Shown here piece after piece: positions 7,301 through 15,573 of a DNA stretch of 64,000 bases (positions are counted from its first letter, which is position 1; each line of letters begins with the position of its first letter). This DNA comes from Pseudomonas aegrilactucae (GTDB lineage: Bacteria; Pseudomonadota; Gammaproteobacteria; Pseudomonadales; Pseudomonadaceae). The stretch lies in assembly GCF_019168305.1 (NCBI RefSeq), contig NZ_JAHTBI010000054.1, positions 1 through 64,000 of the forward strand. The letters run 5' to 3'. Below the pieces are notes generated by a model that was given only the letters and a program-made list of their open reading frames with translations, had not been told where the DNA came from and made no database searches. Position numbers and translations under genes: made by a program.

Positions 7301-8069
7301 CTCTGGCGGTCGTGGCCAGGTAAAAGGTCGTGCTCCGGCTGGGCAGCGGCATGTCGTAGTTGCCAGGCGGCTCCTGGTCTCCTCGGGAAATGGCGTGCAG
7401 GCCGACCTTGCGTTGTGCATAACTGCCGAAGTCATACGTGACGCCATTTCTCGAATATGCACGAAGCTGTCCCGATCCGCAGGTGATCTTCCATCCGCTT
7501 TTGGTCAAGGCATGAGTGGGGGCAAAGTAAAGCCGTTCGTCGTGGCCCGTGGGGAGTCGCAGGTAGGCTTTTACCGAAGACGAGTCGCTTGTGGATGGGT
7601 TCTGGCCCTTGCATAACTTGTCGATGCCATCGTCGGCATAGTACATGCGCCTCGACAGGTCGTAGAGCCGGAAGTTGTCATCGATCTCTATTCGCGGCGC
7701 CGCACTGATACGCCAGCCGGGGCCCAGTGCCGCCCATTTGAATGACTGGTTATGGGAAGAGGACAGGCCCGCCGAGACGGCAGCCAGGTCATAGGACCGC
7801 CACACTTCTATATCCATGCCGCCATTGCCGGGCAGGACAACGTCGCGATTTCGCAGCGTGAGGTTACCTGACGCCAGGTCGACATCGTTTTGATGGTCAC
7901 TGCCCAGCTCCTGAACCAGCTGATTGCGCGTATCGCTTTTTTCAGTATCGGTGGCGGCTTGCGCGACGATACCGTAGCCGATGCAGCCAAGCGGAGTGCC
8001 CAGTGTGACAGTGAGTTCGAGTGCAGCGATCACGCCTGTTCGCGCGCGTGAGATGAATCGATCATCCAT
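4380..8069 (-). CDS. RHS/YD-repeat shell protein
   Basis: 1229 aa from the ATG at 8067-8069, preceded by AAGGA with 8-base spacing; the upstream extension to 8198 has no good start. The N-terminus (MDDRFISRARTGVIAALELT ... IVAQA) looks like a long signal peptide, so export by Sec is likely; no PAAR or VgrG-type domain is present. The remainder is made of many YD repeats (RYEYDALGR-like units such as TRYDPFGQVASM, RYQYDAMNRVIRT, RYAYDGQNRLTSV, YRYDGLDHRSSVT), which build the hollow beta shell enclosing the toxin. The protein ends at EYFYLGDKRIAQEVTP, exactly where a normal Rhs protein continues into its core domain; that continuation is encoded by the next gene, 23 bases downstream. Confidence 0.9.
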   Translation of the reverse strand: MDDRFISRARTGVIAALELTVTLGTPLGCIGYGIVAQAATDTEKSDTRNQLVQELGSDHQNDVDLASGNLTLRNRDVVLPGNGGMDIEVWRSYDLAAVSAGLSSSHNQSFKWAALGPGWRISAAPRIEIDDNFRLYDLSRRMYYADDGIDKLCKGQNPSTSDSSSVKAYLRLPTGHDERLYFAPTHALTKSGWKITCGSGQLRAYSRNGVTYDFGSYAQRKVGLHAISRGDQEPPGNYDMPLPSRSTTFYLATTARDVYGNTLSFTYRNPANHIPPRNVPGVNNGAGFTEVINFKEIEASDFPLTRISAGDGRFIDFTYSAANGRLSTMTDHTGRKWSYQYAALGTEGQQVLSKVTPPAGGSWSYAYGPGEFASTVPPQTIPLTAVSIAARKLQKVTNPWGGSVSYTYGFYKNAVEYRDYGAHPFKKYAVYERVASKTLSNGGTWNYSYTRGSAGVPDTTKVTSPIGVETYTFIGPAYNIATTLSASFHNTAWRIGTPVSKVGAGGETETYTWQNRLLTTAPTVVHELGTVRDQQSWVADLQKHTITRNGATYTTEYAGYDAYGNPGSRTETGPNGGSRVTKLTYFNDPTKWIIGRLKDELFPGSSVTRTFDTNGNVLAINRNGVVTGHTYDAQGNLASQTRPGNRVYTYGNYRHGAWQTQAQPEGISLTRVVDNTGNITSETNGEGKTTRYTFDGLNRVTSITPPSGTATTIAYTPTQKTSTRGAQIETTRYDPFGQVASMTLGAITTRHEYDALGRQTFVSHPGAATGTRYQYDAMNRVIRTTHADGTFQSTAYGPGTQTVTDERGKVSTSTYRYYGDPSQGQLMAIVAAEPSANVTLSRDTRDQITAVTQGGLKRSYSYNVNGYLVSVTNPETGVTTYGRDIAGNMTTRAVGASGVTRYAYDGQNRLTSVTYPGTTPAVTKTYNKNGKLLTSNAAGGNRSFAYDAAGNLIQETLALDGKSFTAKYAYNGLDQLSSVTYPQSGRVVTYAPDALGRPTTVSGYVNNVKYWPSGLIQQITYANGTVSNYGQNPRLWPATFNTQKTGGSLYLNSSYTYDGTGNLATIRDTANSAFNRTLGYDNINRLTSVAGFWGEGSIAYSGGGNILKQTLGQSTLNYSYDAQNRLSAVSGLRANSYGYDAYGNINSSQGNTYTYNGVPNLVCINCSNPAGKIEYRYDGLDHRSSVTRAGAALYEMHDSKGRQLIELNGSTLTEYFYLGDKRIAQEVTP

Positions 8070-8595
8070 TGACCGTATCCTTGAGTAAGCGTCTTGATTG
8101 CTCGGTGCATCAGCGCAGCGCGCCAGGGCGTGGCTGATCGAGCGGGCGAGGATGTTAGCTGTGCAGCGCAGGCGTAATGAATGGACAGGCGAAAACATTT
8201 ATCAAATGAGAATATTTATCGATTGATAGGTTTTGATCAGCGCACGATGGTTGTGGGGGAGGGTTGCGCAGGCAGAATTCCGTGGCTATATTCGTCCACA
8301 GTTCACCTCACCGAAGACCTGCCCATGCCAGCGTCCTGCCCCTCCACCGTATCCGCCACCGCGCCCGTCGCGGTAGTCGCCGTGTGTGGGGCCCAGCAGC
8401 CGGCCATGATCAGTCACTACCCACCACCTGTCAGTAGCCTCGTAGCGTGCGTTCTTGCACCACCAGGCGTGGTTGTAGTGCTGGGCTGAGCGGCCACTGG
8501 CTGCGCCCCACCACACCTGAACACTACTGAATACGGCCGGCTGCACCGTGCAGCCCGACCGTTCGGCTTACTTGCCCGAATACAGGTGGCATTTC
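8070..8595. other. intergenic region between rhs and the divergent DMT gene
   Basis: Holds the divergent promoters. The first 170 bases next to rhs are AT-richer (aaaacatttatcaaatgagaa near 8190). A 54-codon plus-strand frame at 8325-8489 and an overlapping W/G-rich minus-strand frame at 8286-8546 are both open; neither is convincing. A compact hairpin GGCTGCA-CCG-TGCAGCC occupies 8539-8555, about 40 bases before the transporter start. Confidence 0.5.
8325..8489 (+). CDS. possible Val/Ala-rich leader ORF upstream of DMT gene
   Basis: 54 codons, MPASCPSTVSATAPVAVVAV ... LAPPGVVVVLG. The Val runs use all of gtg, gtt, gta and gtc and recall ilvB-type leader peptides. It is followed within 50 bases by the 8539-8555 hairpin and then by the transporter gene. 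A GAAG lies 8 bases before the ATG. Against it: the opposite strand is also open and no poly-T terminator follows the hairpin. Treat as a weak candidate. Confidence 0.2.
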   Translation: MPASCPSTVSATAPVAVVAVCGAQQPAMISHYPPPVSSLVACVLAPPGVVVVLG

Positions 8596-9498
8596 ATGTC
8601 AGTTATCTCGAAACACTCCGTGGCCGCGGCGGTCACCACCAGCCTGTTCGTCCTGCTCTGGAGCAGCGGCGCCATCGTCTCCAAGCTCGGCCTGGCCCAC
8701 GCCTCGCCCTTTGCCTTCCTGCTGATCCGCTTTGCGATTGCCTTCGCCGGCCTGGTGCTGCTCGGCCCGCTGCTCAAGCTGCACTGGCCGCGTGGCCGTG
8801 GCCCGCTGCTGCAAGCGATCGCCACCGGTTGTGTGCTGCTCGGCGCCTACCAGATCTTCTACCTGCTGGCGCTGGACCTGAAGGTGACCCCCGGCATCAT
8901 GGCCACGGTAATGGGCGTGCAGCCGATCCTTACGGTGGTGCTGATGGAGCGCAAGCGCTCGTTCAGCCGGCTGTTCGGCCTGGGCCTGGGGCTGGTCGGG
9001 CTGGTGATGGTGGTGTACCAGGGCATCGGCCTGGGCGGCATCTCGCTGGCGGGCATGCTGTTTGCGCTGCTGGCGTTGGCGAGCATGACGTTCGGCTCGA
9101 TCATGCAGAAGCGCATCACCAGTAATCCGGTGGGCACGCTGCCGTTGCAGTACCTGGCGGGCCTGCTGATGTGCGCGCTGTTTGCGCCGTTCCAGCCGCT
9201 GGCGATCAATCTCAACGCCACCTTCGTGTTTTCGGCGCTGTGGATGGGGTTGGTGGTGTCGCTACTGGCAACGCTGCTGCTGTACCGGCTGATCGCCAAG
9301 GGCAATCTGGTCAACGTCACCAGTCTGTTCTACCTGGTGCCCGCGGTGACGGCGGTGATGGACTACCTGATCTTCGGTAACCGCCTCGCCGCATTGAGCT
9401 TGCTGGGCATGGGGCTGATCGTGGTGGGCCTGCTGTTCGTGTTCCGCAAGCCTGACGTCAAAAAGGTCGATTCGGTGGATCAGTCGCTGGCCAACTGA
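8596..9498 (+). CDS. DMT-family (EamA) transporter
   Basis: 300 aa inner-membrane protein with about ten membrane segments arranged as two EamA repeats (roughly residues 8-140 and 155-285). Diagnostic signs are LLWSSGAIVSKLGLA in TM1 and the C-terminal VPAVTAVMDYLIFGN region. Members export amino acids or other small metabolites; the substrate cannot be read from sequence. I take the start as ATG 8596 with AGGTGG 6 bases before it, rather than the GTG at 8548. Its 3' end overlaps the convergent gene by 19 bases, and its last 88 bases are duplicated at 2022-2109 on the far side of the Rhs locus. Confidence 0.9.
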   Translation: MSVISKHSVAAAVTTSLFVLLWSSGAIVSKLGLAHASPFAFLLIRFAIAFAGLVLLGPLLKLHWPRGRGPLLQAIATGCVLLGAYQIFYLLALDLKVTPGIMATVMGVQPILTVVLMERKRSFSRLFGLGLGLVGLVMVVYQGIGLGGISLAGMLFALLALASMTFGSIMQKRITSNPVGTLPLQYLAGLLMCALFAPFQPLAINLNATFVFSALWMGLVVSLLATLLLYRLIAKGNLVNVTSLFYLVPAVTAVMDYLIFGNRLAALSLLGMGLIVVGLLFVFRKPDVKKVDSVDQSLAN

Positions 9499-10382
9499 AG
9501 ACGTTTGGCCGGCTTGAGCACCAGCCACAACGCCAGCGCAATCATCAACCCGCCATACAGGTGCGCCATCGACAACGGCTCGTCCAATAGCCACGCGCCC
9601 CAGAGCACGCCGAAGGCCGGGATCATGAAGGTCACGGTCGAGGACTTGACTGGGCCGATCTCGCTGATCAGGCGGAAATACAGGATGTAGGCGAAGGCGG
9701 TGCACAACAGGCCCAGGCCCAGCAGCGACAGCCACACCGACCAGCCGCCCCAGCTGGCCGGTGGCTGGGTGATCACGCTGAAGCCGAACAGCGGCAGCAA
9801 CAGCAGCGTCGCGCCCATCATGCTGCCCAGGGCCGACAGGCGGCTGTCGAGGCCGCCTTGCTGGTCCAGCCAGCGCCGCGCCAGATACCCCGAAAAGCCG
9901 TAGCAGGTGGTCGCTGCCAGGCATGACAGTGCGCCTTGCATCAACTTGGCATCGAACGCTACCGGCCCCGCACCACTGAGGATGCCCACGCCGAACAGGC
10001 CCAGAAAGATGCCGCCCAGCTTGGGCAGGGTCATGGCTTCACGAAAGAACAGCGCGCCGATCAGTACGCCCATCAGCGGGGTGGTGGCGTTGAAGATGGC
10101 CGAGTAGCCGGCAGGCAGTACCTGTGCCGCCACCGAGTAGAGTGTGGCGGGGATGCCCGAGTTGATCATGCCCAGCACCAGGCAGGCCTTGAGTTTGCCC
10201 TGGAAATCCCAGCGCACGCGCAGCAGCGTGAGGATCACCAGCAGCCCGGCGCAGGCGATCGACACCCTGAAGAAGGCGGTGGGCAAGGTGCCCAGCACCG
10301 GCGCGATGATGCGCATGAACAGAAAACTGGCCCCCCACACGGCAGCGAGAATCAACAGGCGGGTGATGGCGATGGGGCTCAC
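9480..10382 (-). CDS. DMT-family (EamA) transporter
   Basis: 300 aa, about ten membrane helices in two EamA repeats. TM1 carries [13 protein letters not shown], the usual DMT opening. The second repeat includes [20 protein letters not shown] and [12 protein letters not shown], the conserved 'E-G-' and 'P-fG--wg---L-E' signatures. It lies tail-to-tail with the previous transporter, with a 19-base overlap of coding 3' ends. The substrate is unknown. The upstream region faces aceK across a REP pair. Confidence 0.9.
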   Translation of the reverse strand: MSPIAITRLLILAAVWGASFLFMRIIAPVLGTLPTAFFRVSIACAGLLVILTLLRVRWDFQGKLKACLVLGMINSGIPATLYSVAAQVLPAGYSAIFNATTPLMGVLIGALFFREAMTLPKLGGIFLGLFGVGILSGAGPVAFDAKLMQGALSCLAATTCYGFSGYLARRWLDQQGGLDSRLSALGSMMGATLLLLPLFGFSVITQPPASWGGWSVWLSLLGLGLLCTAFAYILYFRLISEIGPVKSSTVTFMIPAFGVLWGAWLLDEPLSMAHLYGGLMIALALWLVLKPAKRLQLASD

Positions 10383-10473
10383 GGGGTTCTCCGGGTGTAC
10401 AGGGGCAGGGGCGCGAGTTTACGGTAAAAGGAGGGCGGGGCTCGCCCGCTTTCTTGCGCTGTGAATTCTTGGT

Positions 10474-10566
10474 GGCCCCTTCGCTGGCAAGCCAGCTCCC
10501 ACAGGTACGCCATTGGCTTGAGAGCGGCGCGGTACCTGTGGGAGCCGGCTTGCCGGCGAAGGGGCC
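10474..10566. repeat. inverted REP pair (BIME-like), P. putida type
   Basis: ggccccttcgctggcaagcc...cccacaggtac (10474-10507) is inverted at 10532-10566 (gtacctgtgggagccgg...ggcc). The same unit recurs at 15465-15551, 33684-33757 and 45752-45824. Confidence 0.9.
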
Positions 10567-10636
10567 AGCTCAGGCTATCGCTGCCCCCGGCGACTGGCTA
10601 AGCTCAGGCTTTGAAATTCCCGCAGAGGTCTTACCC

Positions 10637-12358
10637 ATGCCCCAACAATGGCCGGCCGCCGCCATCGCCCGCAGGATCCTCGACGGGTTCGACAACTACC
10701 GCGAGCACTTTCGCCAGATCACCGACGGCGCCCACCAGCGCTTCGAGCAGGCGCAATGGCAGCAGATCCAGACGGCCTCTGCGGCACGTATCAACCTCTA
10801 CGAGGAAAAGGTCAGCGAAGTCAGCGGCTGGCTACGCAGCGGCTTCGAACCCGACGTCCTGCTTGATGTGGCGTCCTGGCCACTGGTCAAGAGCGCCTAC
10901 ATCGGCTTGATCGACCCGCGCCTGGACGATGAACTGTCCGAGACCTGGTACAACTCGATCTTCTGCAGCCTGTTCAGCCATGACCTGATCAGCGACGGCT
11001 GCATGTTCATCCACACCACGCGCCCGGCCCTGCGCAGCCACGAGCGGGCGGCACAAACCCGCCTCTACCGTCCCGAAGGCGCGTTGGCACCGATGTTGGC
11101 GCAGATCTTCGCCGACTATGCGTTCCAGGCGCCCTTCGCCGACCTGCCCGGCGACCTGGCGCGCCTGGAGGCGCAGTTGCGCGAAAACCTGCCCGACTGG
11201 GTGTGCAAGGACCCGCAGCTGCAGGTCGAACTGTTCTGCTCGGTGCTCTACCGCAACAAGGGCGCCTACCTGGTGGGTCGGCTGTTCACCCAGGACGAGC
11301 AGTGGCCGCTGGTGATCCCGCTGCTGCACCGCGAAGGCCACGGCATCGAGATAGACGCGCTGATCACCGATGAAGCCGACGTGTCGATCATCTTTTCCTT
11401 CACCCGCTCGTACTTCATGGTCGACGTGCCGGTACCGGCCGAGTTCGTCGGCTTTCTCAAGCGCATCCTGCCGGGCAAGCACATTGCCGAGCTGTACACC
11501 TCCATCGGTTTCTACAAGCACGGCAAGTCGGAGTTCTACCGCGCGCTGATCAATCACCTGGCCAGCACCGATGACCGCTTCATCATGGCCCCCGGCGTGC
11601 GCGGCATGGTCATGAGCGTGTTCACCCTGCCGGGCTTCAACACGGTATTCAAGATCATCAAGGACCGCTTTTCACCGTCCAAAAGCGTCGACCGCGCCAC
11701 GGTGATCGAGAAGTACCGCCTGGTGAAAAGTGTCGACCGGGTGGGGCGCATGGCCGATACCCAGGAGTTCGCCGACTTTCGCTTCCCGCTGAGCAAGTTC
11801 GAGCCCGAGTGCCTGGCCGAACTGCTGGAGGTCGCACCTTCGACCGTGGCGCTGGAAGGCGACACGGTGCTGATCCGCCACTGCTGGACCGAGCGGCGCA
11901 TGACCCCGCTCAACCTGTACCTGGAGAGCGCCAACGAAGCGCAGGTGCGCGAGGCGCTGGAGGATTACGGCTTGGCGATCAAGCAACTGGCGGCGGCGAA
12001 CATCTTCCCGGGCGACATGCTGTTGAAGAATTTCGGCGTGACCCGGCACGGGCGGGTGGTGTTCTACGATTACGACGAGATCTGCTTTCTGACCGAGGCC
12101 AACTTCCGGTATATCCCGCCGCCGCGCTTTCCCGAGGACGAGATGGCCAGTGAGCCGTGGTACTCGATCGGGCCGCTGGATGTGTTCCCCGAGGAGTTTC
12201 CGCCGTTTCTGTTTGCCGACATGGGGCAGCGGCGCCTGTTCAGCCAGTTGCATGGCGAGCTGTATGACGCCGATTACTGGAAGAGCCTGCAGGCGGCGAT
12301 CCGGGCGGGGAAGGTGATCGATGTGTTTCCGTATCGGCGCAAGGCAAGGGATAGCTGA
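10637..12358 (+). CDS. aceK: isocitrate dehydrogenase kinase/phosphatase
   Basis: 573 aa, the usual AceK length. It switches isocitrate dehydrogenase on and off by phosphorylation, directing carbon between the TCA cycle and the glyoxylate shunt. Seen: the N-terminal regulatory half ([20 protein letters not shown]), the nucleotide-binding region around residues 325-345 ([20 protein letters not shown]), and the catalytic stretch [12 protein letters not shown] ... [12 protein letters not shown] near residues 455-485. I chose ATG 10637 ([11 protein letters not shown]) with GAGG upstream; the longer frame runs back into a REP element and is not coding. In Pseudomonas this gene stands apart from aceA and aceB, as here. 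It ends 6 bases from the convergent lipoprotein gene. Confidence 0.96.
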   Translation: MPQQWPAAAIARRILDGFDNYREHFRQITDGAHQRFEQAQWQQIQTASAARINLYEEKVSEVSGWLRSGFEPDVLLDVASWPLVKSAYIGLIDPRLDDELSETWYNSIFCSLFSHDLISDGCMFIHTTRPALRSHERAAQTRLYRPEGALAPMLAQIFADYAFQAPFADLPGDLARLEAQLRENLPDWVCKDPQLQVELFCSVLYRNKGAYLVGRLFTQDEQWPLVIPLLHREGHGIEIDALITDEADVSIIFSFTRSYFMVDVPVPAEFVGFLKRILPGKHIAELYTSIGFYKHGKSEFYRALINHLASTDDRFIMAPGVRGMVMSVFTLPGFNTVFKIIKDRFSPSKSVDRATVIEKYRLVKSVDRVGRMADTQEFADFRFPLSKFEPECLAELLEVAPSTVALEGDTVLIRHCWTERRMTPLNLYLESANEAQVREALEDYGLAIKQLAAANIFPGDMLLKNFGVTRHGRVVFYDYDEICFLTEANFRYIPPPRFPEDEMASEPWYSIGPLDVFPEEFPPFLFADMGQRRLFSQLHGELYDADYWKSLQAAIRAGKVIDVFPYRRKARDS

Positions 12359-12364
12359 AGCTCT

Positions 12365-13231
12365 TCAGGATTTGAGGCACCTGAGCTGGCTGAAATCCTG
12401 CCGCACCTTGGCCAGCTTGTCCTGCAGATGCTGGCGTTGCTGCTCGGTGCTCTGCGCCATCAGGTCCACCAGCAAGCGTCGTGCCTCCTGCTCGGTACGC
12501 TGGTAGGCCATACGGTATTCGGGCGTCCACAGTTGTTCGCGGTGTTTGAGCAACTGTTCCAGCCGCGGTTCGAACCCTTCGCTGCGCCGCTGGTCCATGG
12601 CTGCACTGAACTGCGCCTGCCAGTGCGCCCGGTTGGCGATCCATTGGCGGTTCTGTTCGCCCAGCGCCTGCGACCACTGCGCCACCCGCAGCCGCTGTTG
12701 CGCGTTGAGCTCGCCCAGCCATGGTGTCAGACGCTTTTCCATGCGCTGCTGACGCTGCTCGATCTGTCGCGCCAGCGGCGTCTTCACGTACTTGGCCTGG
12801 CGCTCGCGAATATCGTCGGCGAAGGCCTGGCGCATTTCACTCACCTGGTCGTCATCCAGCCCGCGCAGCAGTTGCGCCGCCGAAGGCGTGATCTGATCGG
12901 CCACCTGGGCAATGGCCTGCTTGGCTTGCCGGGTGCGCGCCTGCAACTGCTGATCGGTCACCTCATTGCTGGCGACCATCTGCTGGACGCCATCGAGCCA
13001 CGTCAGGTAACCGGGCAACTGGGTGCGGCAGTGCCAGGCCAGGTGTTCCTTGAGGCGCTCATCCAGCCAGGTTTTCTGCTGGCGGTTCATGTCCAGGTAA
13101 TCGCTGAGCGACCAGGGCACCAGCACGTCGAGGTTGCGGTAGGCCAGGTCGATGCGGCTGCAGGCGATGCCCGCGCCGCATAGCAGTATCAGCAATGACA
13201 GATGGACGAAGTGGCGCAGCCGGGCTGACAT
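12365..13231 (-). CDS. DUF6279-type lipoprotein
   Basis: 288 aa from ATG 13229-13231 with AAGGA 7 bases upstream. The signal sequence is a lipoprotein type: LSLLILLCGAGIACSRID with lipidated Cys24. The mature part opens with IDLAYRNLDVLVPWSLSDYL, the hallmark of this family, followed by a long helical, Gln/Arg-rich body (TRQAKQAIAQVAD, RQIEQRQQRMEKRL, EQEARRLLVDLMAQ) suggesting a coiled coil in the periplasm. Function unknown in the family as I know it. Convergent to aceK, with a 6-base gap. Confidence 0.85.
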   Translation of the reverse strand: MSARLRHFVHLSLLILLCGAGIACSRIDLAYRNLDVLVPWSLSDYLDMNRQQKTWLDERLKEHLAWHCRTQLPGYLTWLDGVQQMVASNEVTDQQLQARTRQAKQAIAQVADQITPSAAQLLRGLDDDQVSEMRQAFADDIRERQAKYVKTPLARQIEQRQQRMEKRLTPWLGELNAQQRLRVAQWSQALGEQNRQWIANRAHWQAQFSAAMDQRRSEGFEPRLEQLLKHREQLWTPEYRMAYQRTEQEARRLLVDLMAQSTEQQRQHLQDKLAKVRQDFSQLRCLKS

Positions 13232-13296
13232 GAGCGAATCCTTGCAGGGTGTCCTTGTGGTTATAGAACAATGCACGCCCTGGCGGTTCCCGCCAA

Positions 13297-14016
13297 TCAG
13301 AACAGTGCGCGCTCGGCCTTGAAGGTGAGCATGCCGCTGCAGTGCGGGTCCTGCCCGGCCCAGGCCTGGCAGCCGCTGTCGGTCAGGCTCGAGTCGCTGT
13401 AGATCAGGTCCAGGTCGATGCCCAGCCACGGCCGCGAGAAGGTCAGCGACCAGTCACTGAAGGCCTGCACGCTGTCGTGCTCGCCAAGGGTGAACGGGGT
13501 GTTGAGGGCGTAATGGGTGAGCTTGAGGCTGACCCCGAGGTCCAGTGGCCTGAACTGGCCCAGCTCGCTGAACAGGGTACTGGTACGCCGGTTGCGGTCG
13601 GTGCCCAGGGCCACGCCGAAACGGTGGCCCTGCAGGTTCAAGCCGGCATACAGCGCCTGGCTGTCGGCGTCGCTGAGGTTGGGGTAGCTGTAGTGGATCA
13701 CGCCCACTTCGTACCCCAGGGTATGTTGGTACGGCTGCTTGTAGCCGACATAGGAGTCGACCTGCAGGTTGCCGGCATTGCTCAGGCCCATGCTCGGCGC
13801 CCACTGGCCGAGGTACCAGCCGCTGTCGTGGGCCAGGTCCAGGCCACCGTGAAAGGTGCCCGAGGTGGCAGGCTTGACCAGGCCCTGGGCCATGCTGCGC
13901 GAGGGTGTGGAACCCAGGCTCAGGTCGAAATCGCCCAACTCGCGCTTGAGCAATTGAGCGTGTACCGGCAACTGCCACCCCACGACAGCAACCAGCAACC
14001 AGGCATATTTGGGCAT
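13297..14016 (-). CDS. TorF-family putative outer-membrane porin
   Basis: 239 aa. Signal peptide of about 20 residues (MPKYAWLLVAVVGWQLPVHA). The mature chain consists of alternating amphipathic strands typical of a small outer-membrane barrel: GWYLGQWAPSMG, LQVDSYVGYKQPYQHTLGYE, VGVIHYSYPN, FGVALGTDRN, SWSLTFSRPWLGIDLDLIYSD, and it ends in F. These are the features of the Gcw_chp/TorF group. The strand pair SLTDSGCQAW...DPHCSG has two Cys that may form a disulfide. It probably forms one unit with the codirectional lipoprotein gene 65 bases downstream. Confidence 0.85.
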   Translation of the reverse strand: MPKYAWLLVAVVGWQLPVHAQLLKRELGDFDLSLGSTPSRSMAQGLVKPATSGTFHGGLDLAHDSGWYLGQWAPSMGLSNAGNLQVDSYVGYKQPYQHTLGYEVGVIHYSYPNLSDADSQALYAGLNLQGHRFGVALGTDRNRRTSTLFSELGQFRPLDLGVSLKLTHYALNTPFTLGEHDSVQAFSDWSLTFSRPWLGIDLDLIYSDSSLTDSGCQAWAGQDPHCSGMLTFKAERALF

Positions 14017-14164
14017 GCATCGCCCCCAAGAGGCTTGATCCAGAGCTGTCAGAGCATAACGGCCCAGGCGTTTGCGGGGCGACCGTTCATCGGTTTTGCG
14101 CGTGATAGGCCGGTTTGCAGCGCCAGCGTGTAGAATGCCAGCCTCGCAACGAGGATTTCCGGAA

Positions 14165-15001
14165 ATGGCTTTAGTTGGGCGTTACAACACTTTGCAAGTG
14201 GTCAAGCACACGGACTTCGGTCTGTACCTGGACGGCGGGGCGGACGGCGAAATTCTGCTGCCCAATCGATACATCCCCAAGGACACGCCCACCGAGGTCG
14301 AGGACTGGCTGAACGTCTTCATCTACCTCGACAGCGAAGACAAGCTGATCGCCACCACGGAAAAAACCAAGTTGCAGGTGGGCGAGTTCGCCAGCCTCAA
14401 GGTGGTGGAAATCAACAGCATCGGCATCTTCCTCGACTGGGGCCTGCCCAAGGACCTGCTGATGCCGTACTCCGAAGAGAAGCGCCAGATGAAGGCGGGC
14501 GAGTACTGCGTGGTGCATGCCTACCTCGACAAGCGCACCCGCCGCATCACCGCCACCGCGCGTCTTGACCGCTACCTGGACAAGCTGCCGGCCAACTACA
14601 GCGTGGGCCAGGAAGTCGACCTGCTGGTGGCCGAAGAAACCCCCATGGGCTTCAAGGCCATCATCAACAACAAGCATTGGGGCCTGATCCACAAGAACGA
14701 GGTGTTCAAGTTCCTGCGTTCGGGCAAGCAGGAGAAGGGCTACATCAAGGAGCTGCGCAGCGACGGCAAGATTGCCCTGAGCCTGCAGCCGATCGGTCAG
14801 GCCCTGGCCAGCACCCTCAATGACAAGATCCTCGACAAGCTCAAGGCCGCCAACGGCGTGCTGCCGGTCAGCGACAAGAGCGACCCGCAGGTCATCAGCG
14901 ACCTGTTCGGGGTGAGCAAGGGCAACTTCAAGAAAGCCATCGGCGCCCTGTACAAGGACGGTCGCATCGTGATTCACGCCGACCGTATCGAACTGGTCTG
15001 A
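14165..15001 (+). CDS. cvfB: CvfB-like S1 RNA-binding protein
   Basis: 278 aa from ATG 14165. Tandem S1-type OB folds: residues 1-60 (YNTLQVVKHTDFGLYLDGGA), 70-130 (LKVVEINSIGIFLDWGLPKD) and about 145-215 (VDLLVAEETPMGFKAIINNK), followed by a winged-helix end (DPQVISDLFGVSKGNFKKAI ... GALYKDGRIVI). This order matches CvfB/YitL, RNA-binding proteins that affect expression of virulence or translation genes in other bacteria. Its stop directly abuts the stop of the convergent next gene. The regulatory role here is inferred from the family. Confidence 0.88.
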   Translation: MALVGRYNTLQVVKHTDFGLYLDGGADGEILLPNRYIPKDTPTEVEDWLNVFIYLDSEDKLIATTEKTKLQVGEFASLKVVEINSIGIFLDWGLPKDLLMPYSEEKRQMKAGEYCVVHAYLDKRTRRITATARLDRYLDKLPANYSVGQEVDLLVAEETPMGFKAIINNKHWGLIHKNEVFKFLRSGKQEKGYIKELRSDGKIALSLQPIGQALASTLNDKILDKLKAANGVLPVSDKSDPQVISDLFGVSKGNFKKAIGALYKDGRIVIHADRIELV

Positions 15002-15385
15002 TCAGACCTGCACGAAGGCGGCAAAACTCAGGTTGTCGCCGCCTGGACGCAGGTCCTGCAGCAACGAGTCGCGATCGGCGCTCAGCGCCAGGCTGATGGT
15101 CGAGCGGCGCTTGCCTGGCTTGCGCACTTCCATTTTCTCAAGGTGTGCACGCAGGAAGTTGACCGGCACCTTCAGGTGCTGCACCTGGTCGGTTTCGGGG
15201 GTGTAGATCAGCAGGTTGACCCAGTCGGCCACGCTCTTGGGCAGCACCAGCTTTACCGGTACATCGAACCACCACAGGCTGCGCTTGGTATCGAGCACGG
15301 CGAACAGGGTGTTGTCGCTGTTGAGCACCGGGCGTTCCAGCGCCTGGTTGCGACGAGCGATGGCGGCGGGTTTGTCGAGTTTCAT
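15002..15385 (-). CDS. conserved hypothetical protein
   Basis: 127 aa from ATG 15383-15385 (MKLDKPAAIARRNQALERPV). No signal peptide or membrane helix. Short basic N-terminal helix, then LWWFDVPVKLVLPKSVADWV with three aromatic residues, and a C-terminal region with KRRSTISLALSADRDSLLQD. Domain not recognised; similar small proteins occur in Pseudomonas genomes as far as I recall. Convergent with cvfB, stop codons adjacent with no gap, so transcripts must overlap. Confidence 0.7.
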   Translation of the reverse strand: MKLDKPAAIARRNQALERPVLNSDNTLFAVLDTKRSLWWFDVPVKLVLPKSVADWVNLLIYTPETDQVQHLKVPVNFLRAHLEKMEVRKPGKRRSTISLALSADRDSLLQDLRPGGDNLSFAAFVQV

Positions 15386-15464
15386 GCAGGTTCCTACGGG
15401 TGACGCTTGAAAGGTCGACCATTGTGCTGGGATTGCGCTGAAAACTAAAGCGGGGCCTGTCAGG

Positions 15465-15551
15465 CCCCTTCGCTGACAAGCCAGCCCCACAGGTAGCGCG
15501 CCGCCCTTGCGGTGGGTGACAGCCCTGTGGGAGCTGGCTTGCCAGCGAAGG
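15465..15551. repeat. inverted REP pair
   Basis: ccccttcgctgacaagccag (from 15465) is repeated in inverse form ending at 15551 (ccctgtgggagctggcttgc...). Same family as 10474-10566. Lies between a 5' end and a 3' end and could act as a transcript-stabilising or terminating hairpin. Confidence 0.85.
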
Positions 15552-15573
15552 AGCGCACAGCGCTCCCGCTGTA

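Noticed and set aside
8286..8546. 86-codon Trp/Gly-rich minus-strand frame
   Set aside because: No ribosome binding site and overlaps the promoter region of two divergent genes. Kept only as a reason to doubt the leader ORF on the other strand.
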